From: Vibrio sp. LaRot3
Lineage (GTDB): Bacteria; Pseudomonadota; Gammaproteobacteria; Enterobacterales; Vibrionaceae
Direction of reading: 5' to 3'
Length of the DNA stretch: 64,000 bases
Assembly (NCBI RefSeq): GCF_027587025.1
Contig: NZ_JAPPTI010000008.1
Location: 1 to 64,000, forward strand
Under the pieces are notes generated by a model. That model was given only the letters and a program-made list of their open reading frames with translations, did not search any database and was not told the DNA's origin. The translations under genes were made by a program, and so were the position numbers. This document shows positions 35,681 through 47,992 of this stretch, in pieces. Position 1 is the first letter of the stretch. Each line of letters starts with the position of its first letter.

Positions 35681-38470
35681 TTACTCTGTCGCCAAGTAAG
35701 GCTCTGCACTGGCGGTTACTTTTTCCATTTCATCTTGCAGCTCGAATAATTCAGGTTCGATATCTTCAATCGTCGCGCCGGAACGAAGCTGTTTCTCGAT
35801 GGTTGCGCAGACTTTCTTCAAGCGAGGAACTCCGCTGTAAGAGCAGCTGCCATGTAGCTTGTGAACGTGGTGAATTAGCTGTTCGATATCGAAGTCTTCA
35901 CTGTCAATCGCCTGTTCTACAATGTCATTAACCTCTGGCATATAGTCGATCAGCATTTGCAGCATCTCTTTGGCGAGATCCTCTTTATTAGCTGATTGCT
36001 TGAGCGCAGCTTGCCAATCAATAATGATATTTTGGTGCTCAATCGCCGCAGCGTGCGCTTGCACAATAGGATCGGGGTGCGCTGGAATGTCCAGTTTTTC
36101 TAACTCGTCAGCTTTAGTTAAAGGACTCCAATGCATCAAGACTTGTTGCAGCACGTGTTCTTCGATTGGTTTGGTGAGGTAATCATCCATACCTGCTTGA
36201 AGTAGTCGATCTCGTTCGCCACTCATCGCATGAGCGGTTACCGCAATCACTGGGGTATGCGTATTAAGTTCACCTTGTTTAATCTTGCTACATGCCGTCA
36301 CACCATCCATGTGCGGCATCTGAATATCCATCAAGATGATGTCGAATTTTTGTGTTTCTGCTTTTGCCACCGCGTCTGCGCCATTTGTTGCGGTTACGAC
36401 GCGCTCCACCCGTTCATCCAATAGGGCAGCAATCAGTTTTAGGTTGGCTGGGTTATCGTCGACGGCCATGACAGTCAGCGGCAAGGTTTCATTGTAAACC
36501 GGCTCGTCATGTTCAATCTCAGGTAAGCTTTCTTGGTTCGCCGCCAGAGTTTGCAGCAACTTCTTACGTGAAAGGGGCTTAGTAATACAGTGAATCTGAT
36601 ACTTTTGAATCAGGTGATCTGAGAGTGCCAGTGCAGTACTTGGCGTGCCCACAACAACGTGAGGCGCGCAACTCAAGGCTTTTTCGACCCATTGCTCCAC
36701 TTGCTCCAATTCATTTATCTTGTTCGGCGCAAGGTTTAGCAATACGTAATCGAACTTCTCGACTTCTTCTGGCAGTGATGAGCGGTAGCTAACCGACAGG
36801 CCATGTTGAACTAGCATTTGGCGCGTAATTGACGCCGCTTGCATATTTGGCTCAACCAAGAGCAGAGAACGTTGGTTAAGCACTTGCGCTTCAATTAGCT
36901 CGCTCATTGGCATATCTGTCGCATGTAAGCGCAGAGTAAACCAGAAGGTAGAACCTTGGTGCAGACGGCTAGTTAAGCTGATTTCGCCACCCATCTGGCT
37001 AACCAATTTCTGGGTGATAACCAAACCAAGCCCTGTACCACCATAACGGCGAGAGATGCTGGCGTCAGCTTGGCTGAATGCTTGGAATAGCTGAGCTTGT
37101 TGACGCTCAGAGATACCAATGCCGGTATCGCGAACCATGAATTGCAGTTCGACGACATCATCTTTCTGTGAACGAAGCTCGACACTGATATCAATGTTGC
37201 CGCGCTCGGTAAATTTGATTGAGTTACCAACCAAGTTAGTCAGAACCTGTTGGATACGTAATGGGTCACCCACTAGGCCAGTAGGCACTTTAGAGTCGAC
37301 TTTAAGTGTGATTTCTAAGCCTTTCTCATGGGCGCTGGTGGCTTGTAAGCTCACCACTTCTTCGAGCGTTTCTTGGAACTCAAATGGAATATTTTCAAGT
37401 GCCAGTTTACCCGCTTCAAGCTTCGAGAAATCCAGAATATCGTTGATGATGTTGAGTAGATTGTTGGCCGATTTCTCGATGGTTTGTAGATAGTCCGTTT
37501 GGCTATTAGTCAGCTTGGTTTTCAGCATTTGGCGGGTAAAGCCAATCACACCGTTGAGTGGTGTGCGAAGCTCGTGAGACATATTGGCTAAGAATTCAGA
37601 TTTTACCCTCGCGGCTTCTTGGGCGCGTTTTTTCGCGATATCCAACTCAACGTTTTGAATCTCTAACTGCTCAAGGGTTTCACGTAGGTCTGATGTCGCT
37701 TGATCGATACTATGCTGCATCTCCACATGGTATTCAGACAACGATACCGCCATCGCGTTGATACCGTTCTTCAGTGAATCCAATTCACCGTGCATTTTGC
37801 CTTCAATACGAACATCCAAGTGACCACGGCGAATGCGGTCCACCATGTTTTTCATGTGTGAGATAGGGCGAGTCACATCATGCATGAGTCGCATCGCAAA
37901 GAAACCGGACAGACTCAAACCAATGAGAAGCACGAGGAAAGCTGAGAAAATTTCTTGGTATTGCTGCAAGCGCAGAGAGGAAAGATCCAGCTCAATTGAA
38001 ATATAGCCAAGCGCAGGGGTGGTATCTCTCCCTTGTGGTGTTTGAGTTACGCCAGATTCACTGATAATGGGAGCACGTAAAATTAACGTGTTGTCTTGTA
38101 AGTCTGAGGTCACCAAGAGCGGAATGGGTGCGGTACGCGGAAACGTCAGTGATTCAAAGTTAGGGTGAAAGTTCGAGGTAACAAACAGTTCGTGGTTGTA
38201 GTCGAATACCGCAATACTGCGCACAAATTTAGAATTCTTACGATGGGCGTAGCTGATAATACGGCGCACCGATTCTCGACTGTTGCTTTTGATGCCATCT
38301 TCACTGGCAATCGCTAATGGCTCAATGATGCTCAGACCAGAATTTATCACCTGCTTTTCTAAGTCGTGATAGCGGTTGAACGAAAAAATTGCACTCAAGA
38401 TTAAGCCAATTATGAGGGTTGGCGCTAGAGTAAGAGTAATAACGCGGGCGCGTAAGCCGTATCTGGTCAT
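35681..38470 (-). CDS. barA: Hybrid sensor histidine kinase BarA
   Basis: The tripartite sensor kinase that phosphorylates UvrY/VarA and through it controls the Csr small RNAs. The 929 residues contain a membrane segment at about 11-31, a periplasmic loop, a second segment near 174-193, HAMP (about 195-250), HisKA with His299 in MSHELRTPLNG, HATPase with GGTGLGLVI near 477-485, a degenerate receiver at about 535-640, a good receiver with Asp715 in LMDIQMP, and a C-terminal HPt with His870 in HKLHGS. In the first receiver the phosphate-accepting position is Asn579. It is divergent from rlmD, as in E. coli. Confidence 0.94.
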   Translation of the reverse strand: MTRYGLRARVITLTLAPTLIIGLILSAIFSFNRYHDLEKQVINSGLSIIEPLAIASEDGIKSNSRESVRRIISYAHRKNSKFVRSIAVFDYNHELFVTSNFHPNFESLTFPRTAPIPLLVTSDLQDNTLILRAPIISESGVTQTPQGRDTTPALGYISIELDLSSLRLQQYQEIFSAFLVLLIGLSLSGFFAMRLMHDVTRPISHMKNMVDRIRRGHLDVRIEGKMHGELDSLKNGINAMAVSLSEYHVEMQHSIDQATSDLRETLEQLEIQNVELDIAKKRAQEAARVKSEFLANMSHELRTPLNGVIGFTRQMLKTKLTNSQTDYLQTIEKSANNLLNIINDILDFSKLEAGKLALENIPFEFQETLEEVVSLQATSAHEKGLEITLKVDSKVPTGLVGDPLRIQQVLTNLVGNSIKFTERGNIDISVELRSQKDDVVELQFMVRDTGIGISERQQAQLFQAFSQADASISRRYGGTGLGLVITQKLVSQMGGEISLTSRLHQGSTFWFTLRLHATDMPMSELIEAQVLNQRSLLLVEPNMQAASITRQMLVQHGLSVSYRSSLPEEVEKFDYVLLNLAPNKINELEQVEQWVEKALSCAPHVVVGTPSTALALSDHLIQKYQIHCITKPLSRKKLLQTLAANQESLPEIEHDEPVYNETLPLTVMAVDDNPANLKLIAALLDERVERVVTATNGADAVAKAETQKFDIILMDIQMPHMDGVTACSKIKQGELNTHTPVIAVTAHAMSGERDRLLQAGMDDYLTKPIEEHVLQQVLMHWSPLTKADELEKLDIPAHPDPIVQAHAAAIEHQNIIIDWQAALKQSANKEDLAKEMLQMLIDYMPEVNDIVEQAIDSEDFDIEQLIHHVHKLHGSCSYSGVPRLKKVCATIEKQLRSGATIEDIEPELFELQDEMEKVTASAEPYLATE

Positions 38471-38624
38471 TATTGTCTAAACATCGTGGTGTGGATATGG
38501 GAAAATATTAGATATATCCCGTCGAAGCGATAAGCATAATCGCCCAAGAAAGGGACTACAATGATTCAGGCACGAAAAGGTGATGCCTGAACAGCAATTT
38601 GAAGCAATATTACAGGCACTGAGC

Positions 38625-39944
38625 ATGGCGCGTTTTTTCCAACCTAAAAAGAAAACTCAATTAAACACTAAACACCAAGCGTTTAAGATCGAAAAGCTTG
38701 ATCACCATGGCGCGGGGATTGCGTATCAAAACAAGAAACCAGTGTTTATTGAAGGGGGACTGCCAGGTGAGCAGGTTCTGGCTCAATTGACTGAGTCAAA
38801 AAGCAAGTTTGCCCGCGCTCAGTTGATTAAAGTGCAGCAAGCGAGTGCTGAGCGTGTTGAACCTATCTGTCAGCACTTTGAGCAATGTGGTGGTTGTAAT
38901 ATGCAGCATTTGGATCTTGCCAGTCAGCGAGATTACAAACAACAGACCTTAAGTCAGTTGATGAGCAAGTTCTCAGGGCAAAACCAAGATCTTCTGCCAT
39001 CAATTGTTGGCGATGATAAAGGTTATCGCCGTCGCGCTCGTATTAGTGTCATGCTAGATAAGAAAACTCGTCAGTTGCAGTTTGGTTTTCGCCGCAAACA
39101 GAGTAAGCAAATAGTGACTGTGACGCATTGCCCTGTATTAGCTCCTGAGCTCGATGCGATGCTGCCTGAACTGTATCAATTACTACAGAGTTTTGACCGT
39201 CAAGAGAGCCTTGGTCACGTAGAATTAGTGAAAGGCGATAATACCAATGTGATGGTACTGCGCCATACCAAGCCTTTAACCAATAAAGATCAGGCGGCAA
39301 TTGAGCAGTTCGCGCGTGAAAAGCAGACCACACTCTATTTGATGCCTGAAGCGGAACAGCTCAACTTAGTTATGGGTGATGAAGCTCACTACACCGAAGT
39401 GGGCGTAACGGTGCCATTTTCACCAAACAACTTTATTCAGGTGAACCAAGACGTAAACCAACAAATGGTTGAGCAAGCGCTATCTTGGTTAGAGCTGAGC
39501 AGTGAAGACCGCGTACTGGATCTCTTTTGTGGTTTAGGCAACTTCAGCTTACCGATCGCAAAACAAGTGAAAGCTGTGATAGGCGTCGAAGGTGTGGACG
39601 CAATGGTTGAAAAAGCCACCCGCAATGCCCAGTTAAACCAAATAGACAATGCTCTGTTCTACCAAGCAAATTTGGAACAAGATATGTCACTTGCGCCATG
39701 GGCGAGTGAAAAGTTTGATAAAATACTGCTCGACCCAGCTCGTGCAGGGGCAAGTGGTATCGTTGAGCAATTGTCTGCGCTTGGCGCAGTGAGGGTGGTT
39801 TATGTTTCTTGTAATCCTGCTACCCTAGCCAGAGATAGCCAAAGCTTGCTGCAACAAGGCTACAAATTAGAAAAACTTGGTATGTTGGATATGTTCCCAC
39901 ACACCAGCCACCTTGAGTCCATGGCACTGTTTGTAAAACAGTAA
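38625..39944 (+). CDS. rlmD: 23S rRNA (uracil-1939-C5)-methyltransferase
   Basis: An Fe-S RNA methyltransferase. The start is taken as ATG 38625 ([10 protein letters not shown]), matching the E. coli protein; the frame extends to GTG 38580 and ATG 38583 without conservation. That gives 439 residues. A TRAM domain is at about 10-72, cluster cysteines Cys82, Cys88 and Cys91 are in [10 protein letters not shown] with a fourth in VTHCPVL, the SAM site is [13 protein letters not shown], and the catalytic cysteine is in [11 protein letters not shown]. It precedes relA, the conserved order. Confidence 0.94.
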   Translation: MARFFQPKKKTQLNTKHQAFKIEKLDHHGAGIAYQNKKPVFIEGGLPGEQVLAQLTESKSKFARAQLIKVQQASAERVEPICQHFEQCGGCNMQHLDLASQRDYKQQTLSQLMSKFSGQNQDLLPSIVGDDKGYRRRARISVMLDKKTRQLQFGFRRKQSKQIVTVTHCPVLAPELDAMLPELYQLLQSFDRQESLGHVELVKGDNTNVMVLRHTKPLTNKDQAAIEQFAREKQTTLYLMPEAEQLNLVMGDEAHYTEVGVTVPFSPNNFIQVNQDVNQQMVEQALSWLELSSEDRVLDLFCGLGNFSLPIAKQVKAVIGVEGVDAMVEKATRNAQLNQIDNALFYQANLEQDMSLAPWASEKFDKILLDPARAGASGIVEQLSALGAVRVVYVSCNPATLARDSQSLLQQGYKLEKLGMLDMFPHTSHLESMALFVKQ

Positions 39945-39989
39945 CGATGGAATCAAGTGTTTGAAAATGACGGACGTAAAAGCTAGCGG

Positions 39990-40010
39990 CTCAACCTAAT
40001 ATCGGTTGAG
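39990..40010 (+). other. Hairpin between rlmD and relA
   Basis: CTCAACC pairs with GGTTGAG around a 7-base loop, 45 bases after rlmD and 38 before relA. A-rich rather than T-rich sequence follows, so it is not a typical terminator. Confidence 0.5.
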
Positions 40011-40047
40011 TTGTTAGAAAAAAAAAGAAAAACTAGGACGAAAAAAG

Positions 40048-42267
40048 ATGGTTGCGGTACGAAGCGCTCATTTGAATCAAGACGAACAGTTTGAGCAAGA
40101 TAAATGGATTACTAGCCTAAAACAGGAGCCAAAGACGGCTCAGCGCTTAACGACAATATATCACCAATGTGAAACCTATCTACAAGGTAGAGAGGACGCC
40201 GCGTTACTCCTATGGCGTGGTCGAGAGATGATCGAAATCCTCATTACTTTGTCGATGGATAAAGCGACACTGGTTGCCGCGCAATTGTACCCGCTAGTCG
40301 CGAGCGGTGCGTTAGACAGAGAAACTTTCGAAGAAGACCACAGTAAAGAAACCGTAAAACTGATTGATGGCGTCGCTGAAATGGCAGCGTTAGGTCAGTT
40401 GAACGTTGCTTTAGAAGGCAGTGCTGCCTCAAGCCAAGTCGACAACGTGCGCCGCATGTTATTGGCGATGGTGGATGATTTCCGCTGCGTAGTTATCAAG
40501 TTAGCCGAGCGAATCTGCAACTTGATTGAAGTAAAAAAAGCGCCCGATGACGTGCGCCGCGCCGCTGCAAAAGAGTGTGCCAATATCTACGCGCCATTAG
40601 CAAACCGATTGGGTATCGGTCAGCTTAAGTGGGAAATCGAAGATTACGCGTTCCGTTACCAGCAACCTGAAACTTACAAACAGATTGCCAAACAGCTTTC
40701 TGAGCGTCGTATCGTTCGCGAGCAATACATCAAAGATTTTGTCGATGACTTAACCTCAGAAATGCAAGGTTCAGGCATCAATGCCGAAGTGAGTGGTCGT
40801 CCAAAACACATTTACAGTATTTGGCGCAAAATGCAGAAAAAAGGCTTAGCCTTTGATGAGCTCTTTGATGTGCGAGCAGTGCGAATCATTGCTGACCAAC
40901 TCCAAGATTGTTACGCTGCATTAGGTGCGGTGCATACCAAGTACAAGCATCTTCCAAGTGAATTCGATGATTACGTAGCCAACCCGAAACCGAATGGCTA
41001 CCAATCTATCCATACCGTCATTCTTGGCCCAGAAGGCAAAACCATCGAGATCCAAATTCGTACTAAACAGATGCACGAAGATTCGGAGCTTGGTGTTGCC
41101 GCGCACTGGAAATACAAAGAAGGTGGCAGTGGTCGTAGCGGTTACGATGAGAAGATTACGTGGCTGCGTAAACTACTCGATTGGCAAGAAGAGATGTCGG
41201 ATTCTGGTGAAATGCTGGATGAAGTTCGAAGCCAAGTCTTTGATGATCGCGTTTACGCCTTTACCCCGCGTGGCGATGTGGTCGACCTACCAATGGGTGC
41301 AACGCCGCTTGATTTTGCCTACCACATTCACTCAGAAGTGGGTCATCGCTGCATAGGTGCAAAAGTGGCGGGTCGAATTGTTCCGTTTACCCATAAACTG
41401 CAAATGGGTGATCAGGTTGAAATTATCACCTCAAAAGAGCCAAACCCATCTCGTGACTGGCTAAATCCTTCAACAGGGTTTGTGACCTCAGGCCGAGCAC
41501 GCGCCAAAATTAATGCATGGTTCCGTAAGCAAAGCCGTGAGAAAAACCTCGAAGCAGGGCGTGAAATCCTAGAGCAAGAGTTAGCTAAAATTGGTGCAAC
41601 ACTGAAACATGCAGAGCAATATGCGCTCAAACGTTTCAACGTGAACACGCCAGACGAGCTGTACGTAGGTGTAGGCAGTGGTGATTTGCGTATTAACCAA
41701 ATCATCAACCACATTAATGCGTTGGTAAATAAACCAACCGCGGAAGAAGAAGACAAACAAGCCCTAGAAAAACTGCAAGAAGCTGAGAATAAAGCGCCAG
41801 CGCAAAGTCGTCCGAAGAAAGATGCAGTAGTGGTCGAAGGGGTAGATAACCTCATGACTCATCTCGCGCGTTGTTGTCAGCCAATTCCGGGCGATGAAAT
41901 TGCCGGTTACATTACCCAAGGGCGTGGTATTTCCGTGCACCGCAATGACTGTGAACAGCTAGAAGAACTGCGCCATCATGCGCCAGAGCGCATCATCGAA
42001 ACCGTATGGGGCAGTGGCTTTGTTGGGTCATATATTCTCACAGTACGTGTAGAAGCGATGGAGCGAGGCGGTCTTCTAAAAGACATTACATCCCTGTTTG
42101 CCAACGAAAAAATCAAAGTGACCAGCATGAAGAGTCGTGTCGATTATCGTACTCAAATGTCGATCATGGACTTTGATTTAGAAGTCACTAACGTGGAAGT
42201 GCTTTCGCGCGTTTCTAAGCGGGTTGAGCAGATTAAAGATGTGATGTCTGTAAAACGCCTCGGCTAG
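40048..42267 (+). CDS. relA: GTP pyrophosphokinase RelA
   Basis: The ribosome-associated (p)ppGpp synthetase of the stringent response. The 739-residue protein has a pseudo-hydrolase domain without the HD pair (HSKETVKLIDGVAEM in its place), the synthetase domain with NGYQSIHTVILGPEGK and EIQIRTKQMHEDSELG, the TGS domain (VYAFTPRGDVVDLPMGATPL), a zinc-finger-like region with LARCCQPIPGDEIAGYI, and a C-terminal ACT/RRM domain. The start ATG 40048 has ACTAGGACG upstream. It is followed by a palindromic repeat and a terminator. Confidence 0.97.
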   Translation: MVAVRSAHLNQDEQFEQDKWITSLKQEPKTAQRLTTIYHQCETYLQGREDAALLLWRGREMIEILITLSMDKATLVAAQLYPLVASGALDRETFEEDHSKETVKLIDGVAEMAALGQLNVALEGSAASSQVDNVRRMLLAMVDDFRCVVIKLAERICNLIEVKKAPDDVRRAAAKECANIYAPLANRLGIGQLKWEIEDYAFRYQQPETYKQIAKQLSERRIVREQYIKDFVDDLTSEMQGSGINAEVSGRPKHIYSIWRKMQKKGLAFDELFDVRAVRIIADQLQDCYAALGAVHTKYKHLPSEFDDYVANPKPNGYQSIHTVILGPEGKTIEIQIRTKQMHEDSELGVAAHWKYKEGGSGRSGYDEKITWLRKLLDWQEEMSDSGEMLDEVRSQVFDDRVYAFTPRGDVVDLPMGATPLDFAYHIHSEVGHRCIGAKVAGRIVPFTHKLQMGDQVEIITSKEPNPSRDWLNPSTGFVTSGRARAKINAWFRKQSREKNLEAGREILEQELAKIGATLKHAEQYALKRFNVNTPDELYVGVGSGDLRINQIINHINALVNKPTAEEEDKQALEKLQEAENKAPAQSRPKKDAVVVEGVDNLMTHLARCCQPIPGDEIAGYITQGRGISVHRNDCEQLEELRHHAPERIIETVWGSGFVGSYILTVRVEAMERGGLLKDITSLFANEKIKVTSMKSRVDYRTQMSIMDFDLEVTNVEVLSRVSKRVEQIKDVMSVKRLG

Positions 42268-42272
42268 CTTTT

Positions 42273-42388
42273 ACGTCGTATTTGGCTTTCTAGCGGCGTT
42301 AGCTGCACTTATATCGCCCAATCTCATAGACAAGCTATGTTCATGGGTCTCATAAGTTTGCTGCCTAGCTAGAACAACCAACTACTTA
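42273..42388. repeat. Palindromic intergenic repeat, copy B
   Basis: A nested imperfect palindrome beginning six bases after the relA stop. The centre is CATAG-ACAAG-CTATG, flanked by CCCAATCT and a matching ATGGGT side, and the outer ends pair TTTGGCTTTCTAGC with GCTAGAACAACCAA. Its plan, size and outer motif follow the element after lepA, but the sequence has diverged. Confidence 0.6.
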
Positions 42389-42411
42389 GTAAAATCAGTC
42401 AGAAATAATTG

Positions 42412-42448
42412 AAAGGTGAGTGGTTTTGGCTGCTCGCCTTTTTATTTG
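42412..42448 (+). terminator. relA terminator
   Basis: AAGGTGAG pairs with CTCGCCTT across a 12-base loop and runs into TTTATTTG, about 145 bases after relA. Confidence 0.75.
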
Positions 42449-42489
42449 AATTAAAGCTCTTTAGATAGAAAGGGTTGAAGGAACAAAAA

Positions 42490-43293
42490 ATGAGTCATCC
42501 AATCGAACAATTAGAACAAATTATGGCGCAGCTTCGTGATCCGGAGAGTGGTTGCCCTTGGGATGTGAAGCAGACTTTTGACACCATTGTGCCGCACACC
42601 ATTGAAGAAACCTATGAGGTGGTGGATGCCATCCATAATCGTGATTGGCCAAATTTAAAAGAAGAGTTGGGTGACCTTCTATTTCAGGTGATTTTCTATA
42701 GCCAAATGGCGAAAGAACAGGGGCTGTTTGATTTCTCTGATGTAGTTGAGACCGTGAATGAAAAACTGACCCGTCGCCATCCGCATGTCTTCTCAGATGT
42801 GGAGTTTGAATCCGATGAACAAATTAATGCCAATTGGGAAGCGGAAAAGGCAAAAGAAAAAGCGCAAATAGGCAAATCAGAACAAAGTATTCTAGACTCA
42901 ATACCAAACTCTCTACCTGCTCTTTCTCGTGCTACAAAAATCCAAAAAAAATGTGCACGTTATGGCTTTGATTGGGATTCGTTAGGCCCTGTGGTGGATA
43001 AAGTTCGTGAAGAAATCGATGAAGTTATGGATGAAGCCGTTCAAGTCGATGTTAATCAAGACAAGCTTGAATTAGAGCTTGGTGATTTGCTGCTTGCCAC
43101 TGTGAACTTGGCTCGTCATGTGCAGGTCAATCCAGAAGCGGCATTGAGTAAAGCGAACTTGAAGTTCACCCGCCGCTTTCAAGGTGTAGAGCGCAAAGTA
43201 GCAGAGCAAAACAAAGAGTTACAGCAGTGCTCGTTACAAGAGCTTGATGAGCATTGGAATCAAATAAAGCGTGAAGAAAACGCTTCCGAGTGA
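42490..43293 (+). CDS. mazG: Nucleoside triphosphate pyrophosphohydrolase MazG
   Basis: A 267-residue all-alpha NTP pyrophosphatase with two MazG repeats. The first shows [20 protein letters not shown] and [15 protein letters not shown] near 24-75; the second, with [20 protein letters not shown] and [15 protein letters not shown], carries the acidic metal ligands of the active half. The ATG at 42490 has an AAGGA site; an in-frame TTG at 42475 is unlikely. In E. coli mazG follows relA and mazEF and lowers ppGpp; no mazEF pair is present here. Confidence 0.95.
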   Translation: MSHPIEQLEQIMAQLRDPESGCPWDVKQTFDTIVPHTIEETYEVVDAIHNRDWPNLKEELGDLLFQVIFYSQMAKEQGLFDFSDVVETVNEKLTRRHPHVFSDVEFESDEQINANWEAEKAKEKAQIGKSEQSILDSIPNSLPALSRATKIQKKCARYGFDWDSLGPVVDKVREEIDEVMDEAVQVDVNQDKLELELGDLLLATVNLARHVQVNPEAALSKANLKFTRRFQGVERKVAEQNKELQQCSLQELDEHWNQIKREENASE

Positions 43294-43394
43294 TGAAATA
43301 GCGGCGAAATGGGACAAGATTGACTCAACTATGTTCACCGCTTGCACGTTCTATTAACGCAGTTTGATTTGAAGCAAAAAATAAATAATCGCGG

Positions 43395-45136
<1,742 letters not shown>

Positions 45137-45144
45137 AAGGATAC

Positions 45145-45178
45145 GGGCGGTTGCGAAGGTTTGCGACTGCCCTTTTAA
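45145..45178 (+). terminator. Terminator-like hairpin between pyrG and eno
   Basis: GGGC and GTTGC pair with GCGAC and GCCC around a GAAGGTTT loop, followed by TTTTAATTT. It may act as a partial terminator or processing site separating the pyrG and eno messages. Confidence 0.6.
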
Positions 45179-45197
45179 TTTCGACATTTATTTTTGA

Positions 45198-46514
<1,317 letters not shown>

Positions 46515-46551
46515 TTCATAATTTGAATTATTAGCTTAAAGCTTTAATGAA

Positions 46552-46580
46552 TGCCCCACTTTTTAGTGGGGCATTTTGCG
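46552..46580 (+). terminator. eno terminator
   Basis: TGCCCCACT-TTTT-AGTGGGGCA followed by TTTTG, about 40 bases after eno. Confidence 0.88.
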
Positions 46581-46638
46581 TTTAGGGCTTAGAGCTTCGA
46601 GAGGCTCCACTTCTGTGCGGCTTTTATGTATCCAGATA

Positions 46639-46669
46639 AAACAAAAACACCTCTACGAAGGAGGTGTTT
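46639..46669 (-). terminator. cca terminator
   Basis: On the minus strand AAACACCTC-7 bases-GAGGTGTTT is followed by TTGTTTT, about 25 bases after the cca stop. Confidence 0.85.
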
Positions 46670-46691
46670 AATTGTAATTTTAGTGAGCCTA

Positions 46692-47903
46692 TTAGACGGC
46701 TGCAATTGCAGTGACTCTGCGCTTTTGCATCTCTTCTCGAATCGCTGCGCCTATAAATCCATCTTGGATTATTTGTTGTACATCGACGCTGAGTGCTGCT
46801 TGATAGGCATTTTCAAACAGAGCTTTTTGTGGGTAGTCGATCGCTTCATAGCCGGTTCGGCCGCGGCTATCAGCCATACAGCAAAGTAATATTTCTTCTA
46901 GGCGCTCTGGGCGACGCCATACATCAAATTTATCTAATACTTTGAGTTTGGTCTGTGGTTTTAATTCTGCTGCTCTGTGAATGTTAGAGTGCTGTTCGCA
47001 CACCATTAGCGCTAAATCCCGATACTCATTGGGAATACGAACGCGTTGCGCGAGCTTTTTAATGAGCTTTAACCCGGTATGGCAATGCATTTTATGGCTT
47101 GGCCATTCTTCCTTAGGGGTTATCCCTTTACCTAAATCATGGACCTGTGCCGCAAAGCGCATAGCGGTAGATTTGCTGAGTAAGGCAGCTTGCTTCGCGA
47201 CCATTAAGGTATGAATGCCAGTGTCGATTTCTGGATGCCACTTCTCTGGCTGTGGAACACCAAACAATTGGTCTATTTCAGGCAGTACTACAGCTAAAGC
47301 GCCACACTCACGTAAAACAGAGAGAAATACTTGTGGGTCTTCGGTGGAAAGTGATTTATGCCACTCTTGCCACACGCGCTCAGGGGTTAGATGGTTTAAC
47401 TCGCCTTGCTTAACAATTTCGGCCATTAAAGCGATGGTCTCTGCTGCAACACTAAAGCCAAGGTGAGCAAGTTTAGCCGCAAAGCGGGCTACGCGTAGAA
47501 CGCGGAGAGGATCTTCAGTGAAAGCTTCTGATACATGGCGTAGAACCTTGTCGTGTAGATCTTGTTGGCCATTGTAAGGGTCAATGATGTTACCCGCGTC
47601 ATCCATGGCCATCGCATTGATGGTGAGGTCTCGGCGAAGTAGATCATCTTCAAGAGTCACATCAGGCGCAAAATAGCATTCAAAGCCCTTGTAACCAGCT
47701 CCGACTTTCCGCTCAGTACGGGCGAGGGCATGCTCCTGCTTGGTTTTAGGATGCAGAAATACCGGGAAGTCTTTGCCAACCGCAGTATAGCCAAGTTGCA
47801 ACATTTCGGTCGGTGTCGCGCCAACCACTACCCAGTCTTGATCGTATACATCCAAGTTAAGTAATTGATCGCGAACTGCGCCGCCAACTAGGTATCTTTG
47901 CAC
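46692..47903 (-). CDS. cca: Multifunctional CCA-adding enzyme
   Basis: It adds and repairs the CCA end of tRNA, and the long form also has phosphohydrolase activity. I place the start at GTG 47903: it has GAGAGG five bases upstream and gives [15 protein letters not shown], aligned with E. coli [12 protein letters not shown]. The in-frame ATG at 47933 adds 10 residues and has no ribosome binding site. The protein is 403 residues. GGAVRD is at 7-12, the catalytic D21-x-D23, [10 protein letters not shown] follows, and a C-terminal HD domain with VHDLGKG is present. It is divergent from gspA with an 89-base gap. Confidence 0.93.
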   Translation of the reverse strand: MQRYLVGGAVRDQLLNLDVYDQDWVVVGATPTEMLQLGYTAVGKDFPVFLHPKTKQEHALARTERKVGAGYKGFECYFAPDVTLEDDLLRRDLTINAMAMDDAGNIIDPYNGQQDLHDKVLRHVSEAFTEDPLRVLRVARFAAKLAHLGFSVAAETIALMAEIVKQGELNHLTPERVWQEWHKSLSTEDPQVFLSVLRECGALAVVLPEIDQLFGVPQPEKWHPEIDTGIHTLMVAKQAALLSKSTAMRFAAQVHDLGKGITPKEEWPSHKMHCHTGLKLIKKLAQRVRIPNEYRDLALMVCEQHSNIHRAAELKPQTKLKVLDKFDVWRRPERLEEILLCCMADSRGRTGYEAIDYPQKALFENAYQAALSVDVQQIIQDGFIGAAIREEMQKRRVTAIAAV

Positions 47904-47992
47904 TTTTGCCTCTCTAAATATTACATCTGCCATTGGATATTCGCGCTAGCAATGGTACTTTCCTTAGCAATAAATTCCCAGCGGCTATTAGC

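Noticed and set aside
36973..37493. Open frames opposite barA
   Set aside because: They overlap the conserved kinase domains of barA in antisense and show no recognisable protein family.
41412..41855. 147-codon open frame opposite relA
   Set aside because: Antisense shadow of relA with a low-complexity Ser-rich product and no ribosome binding site.
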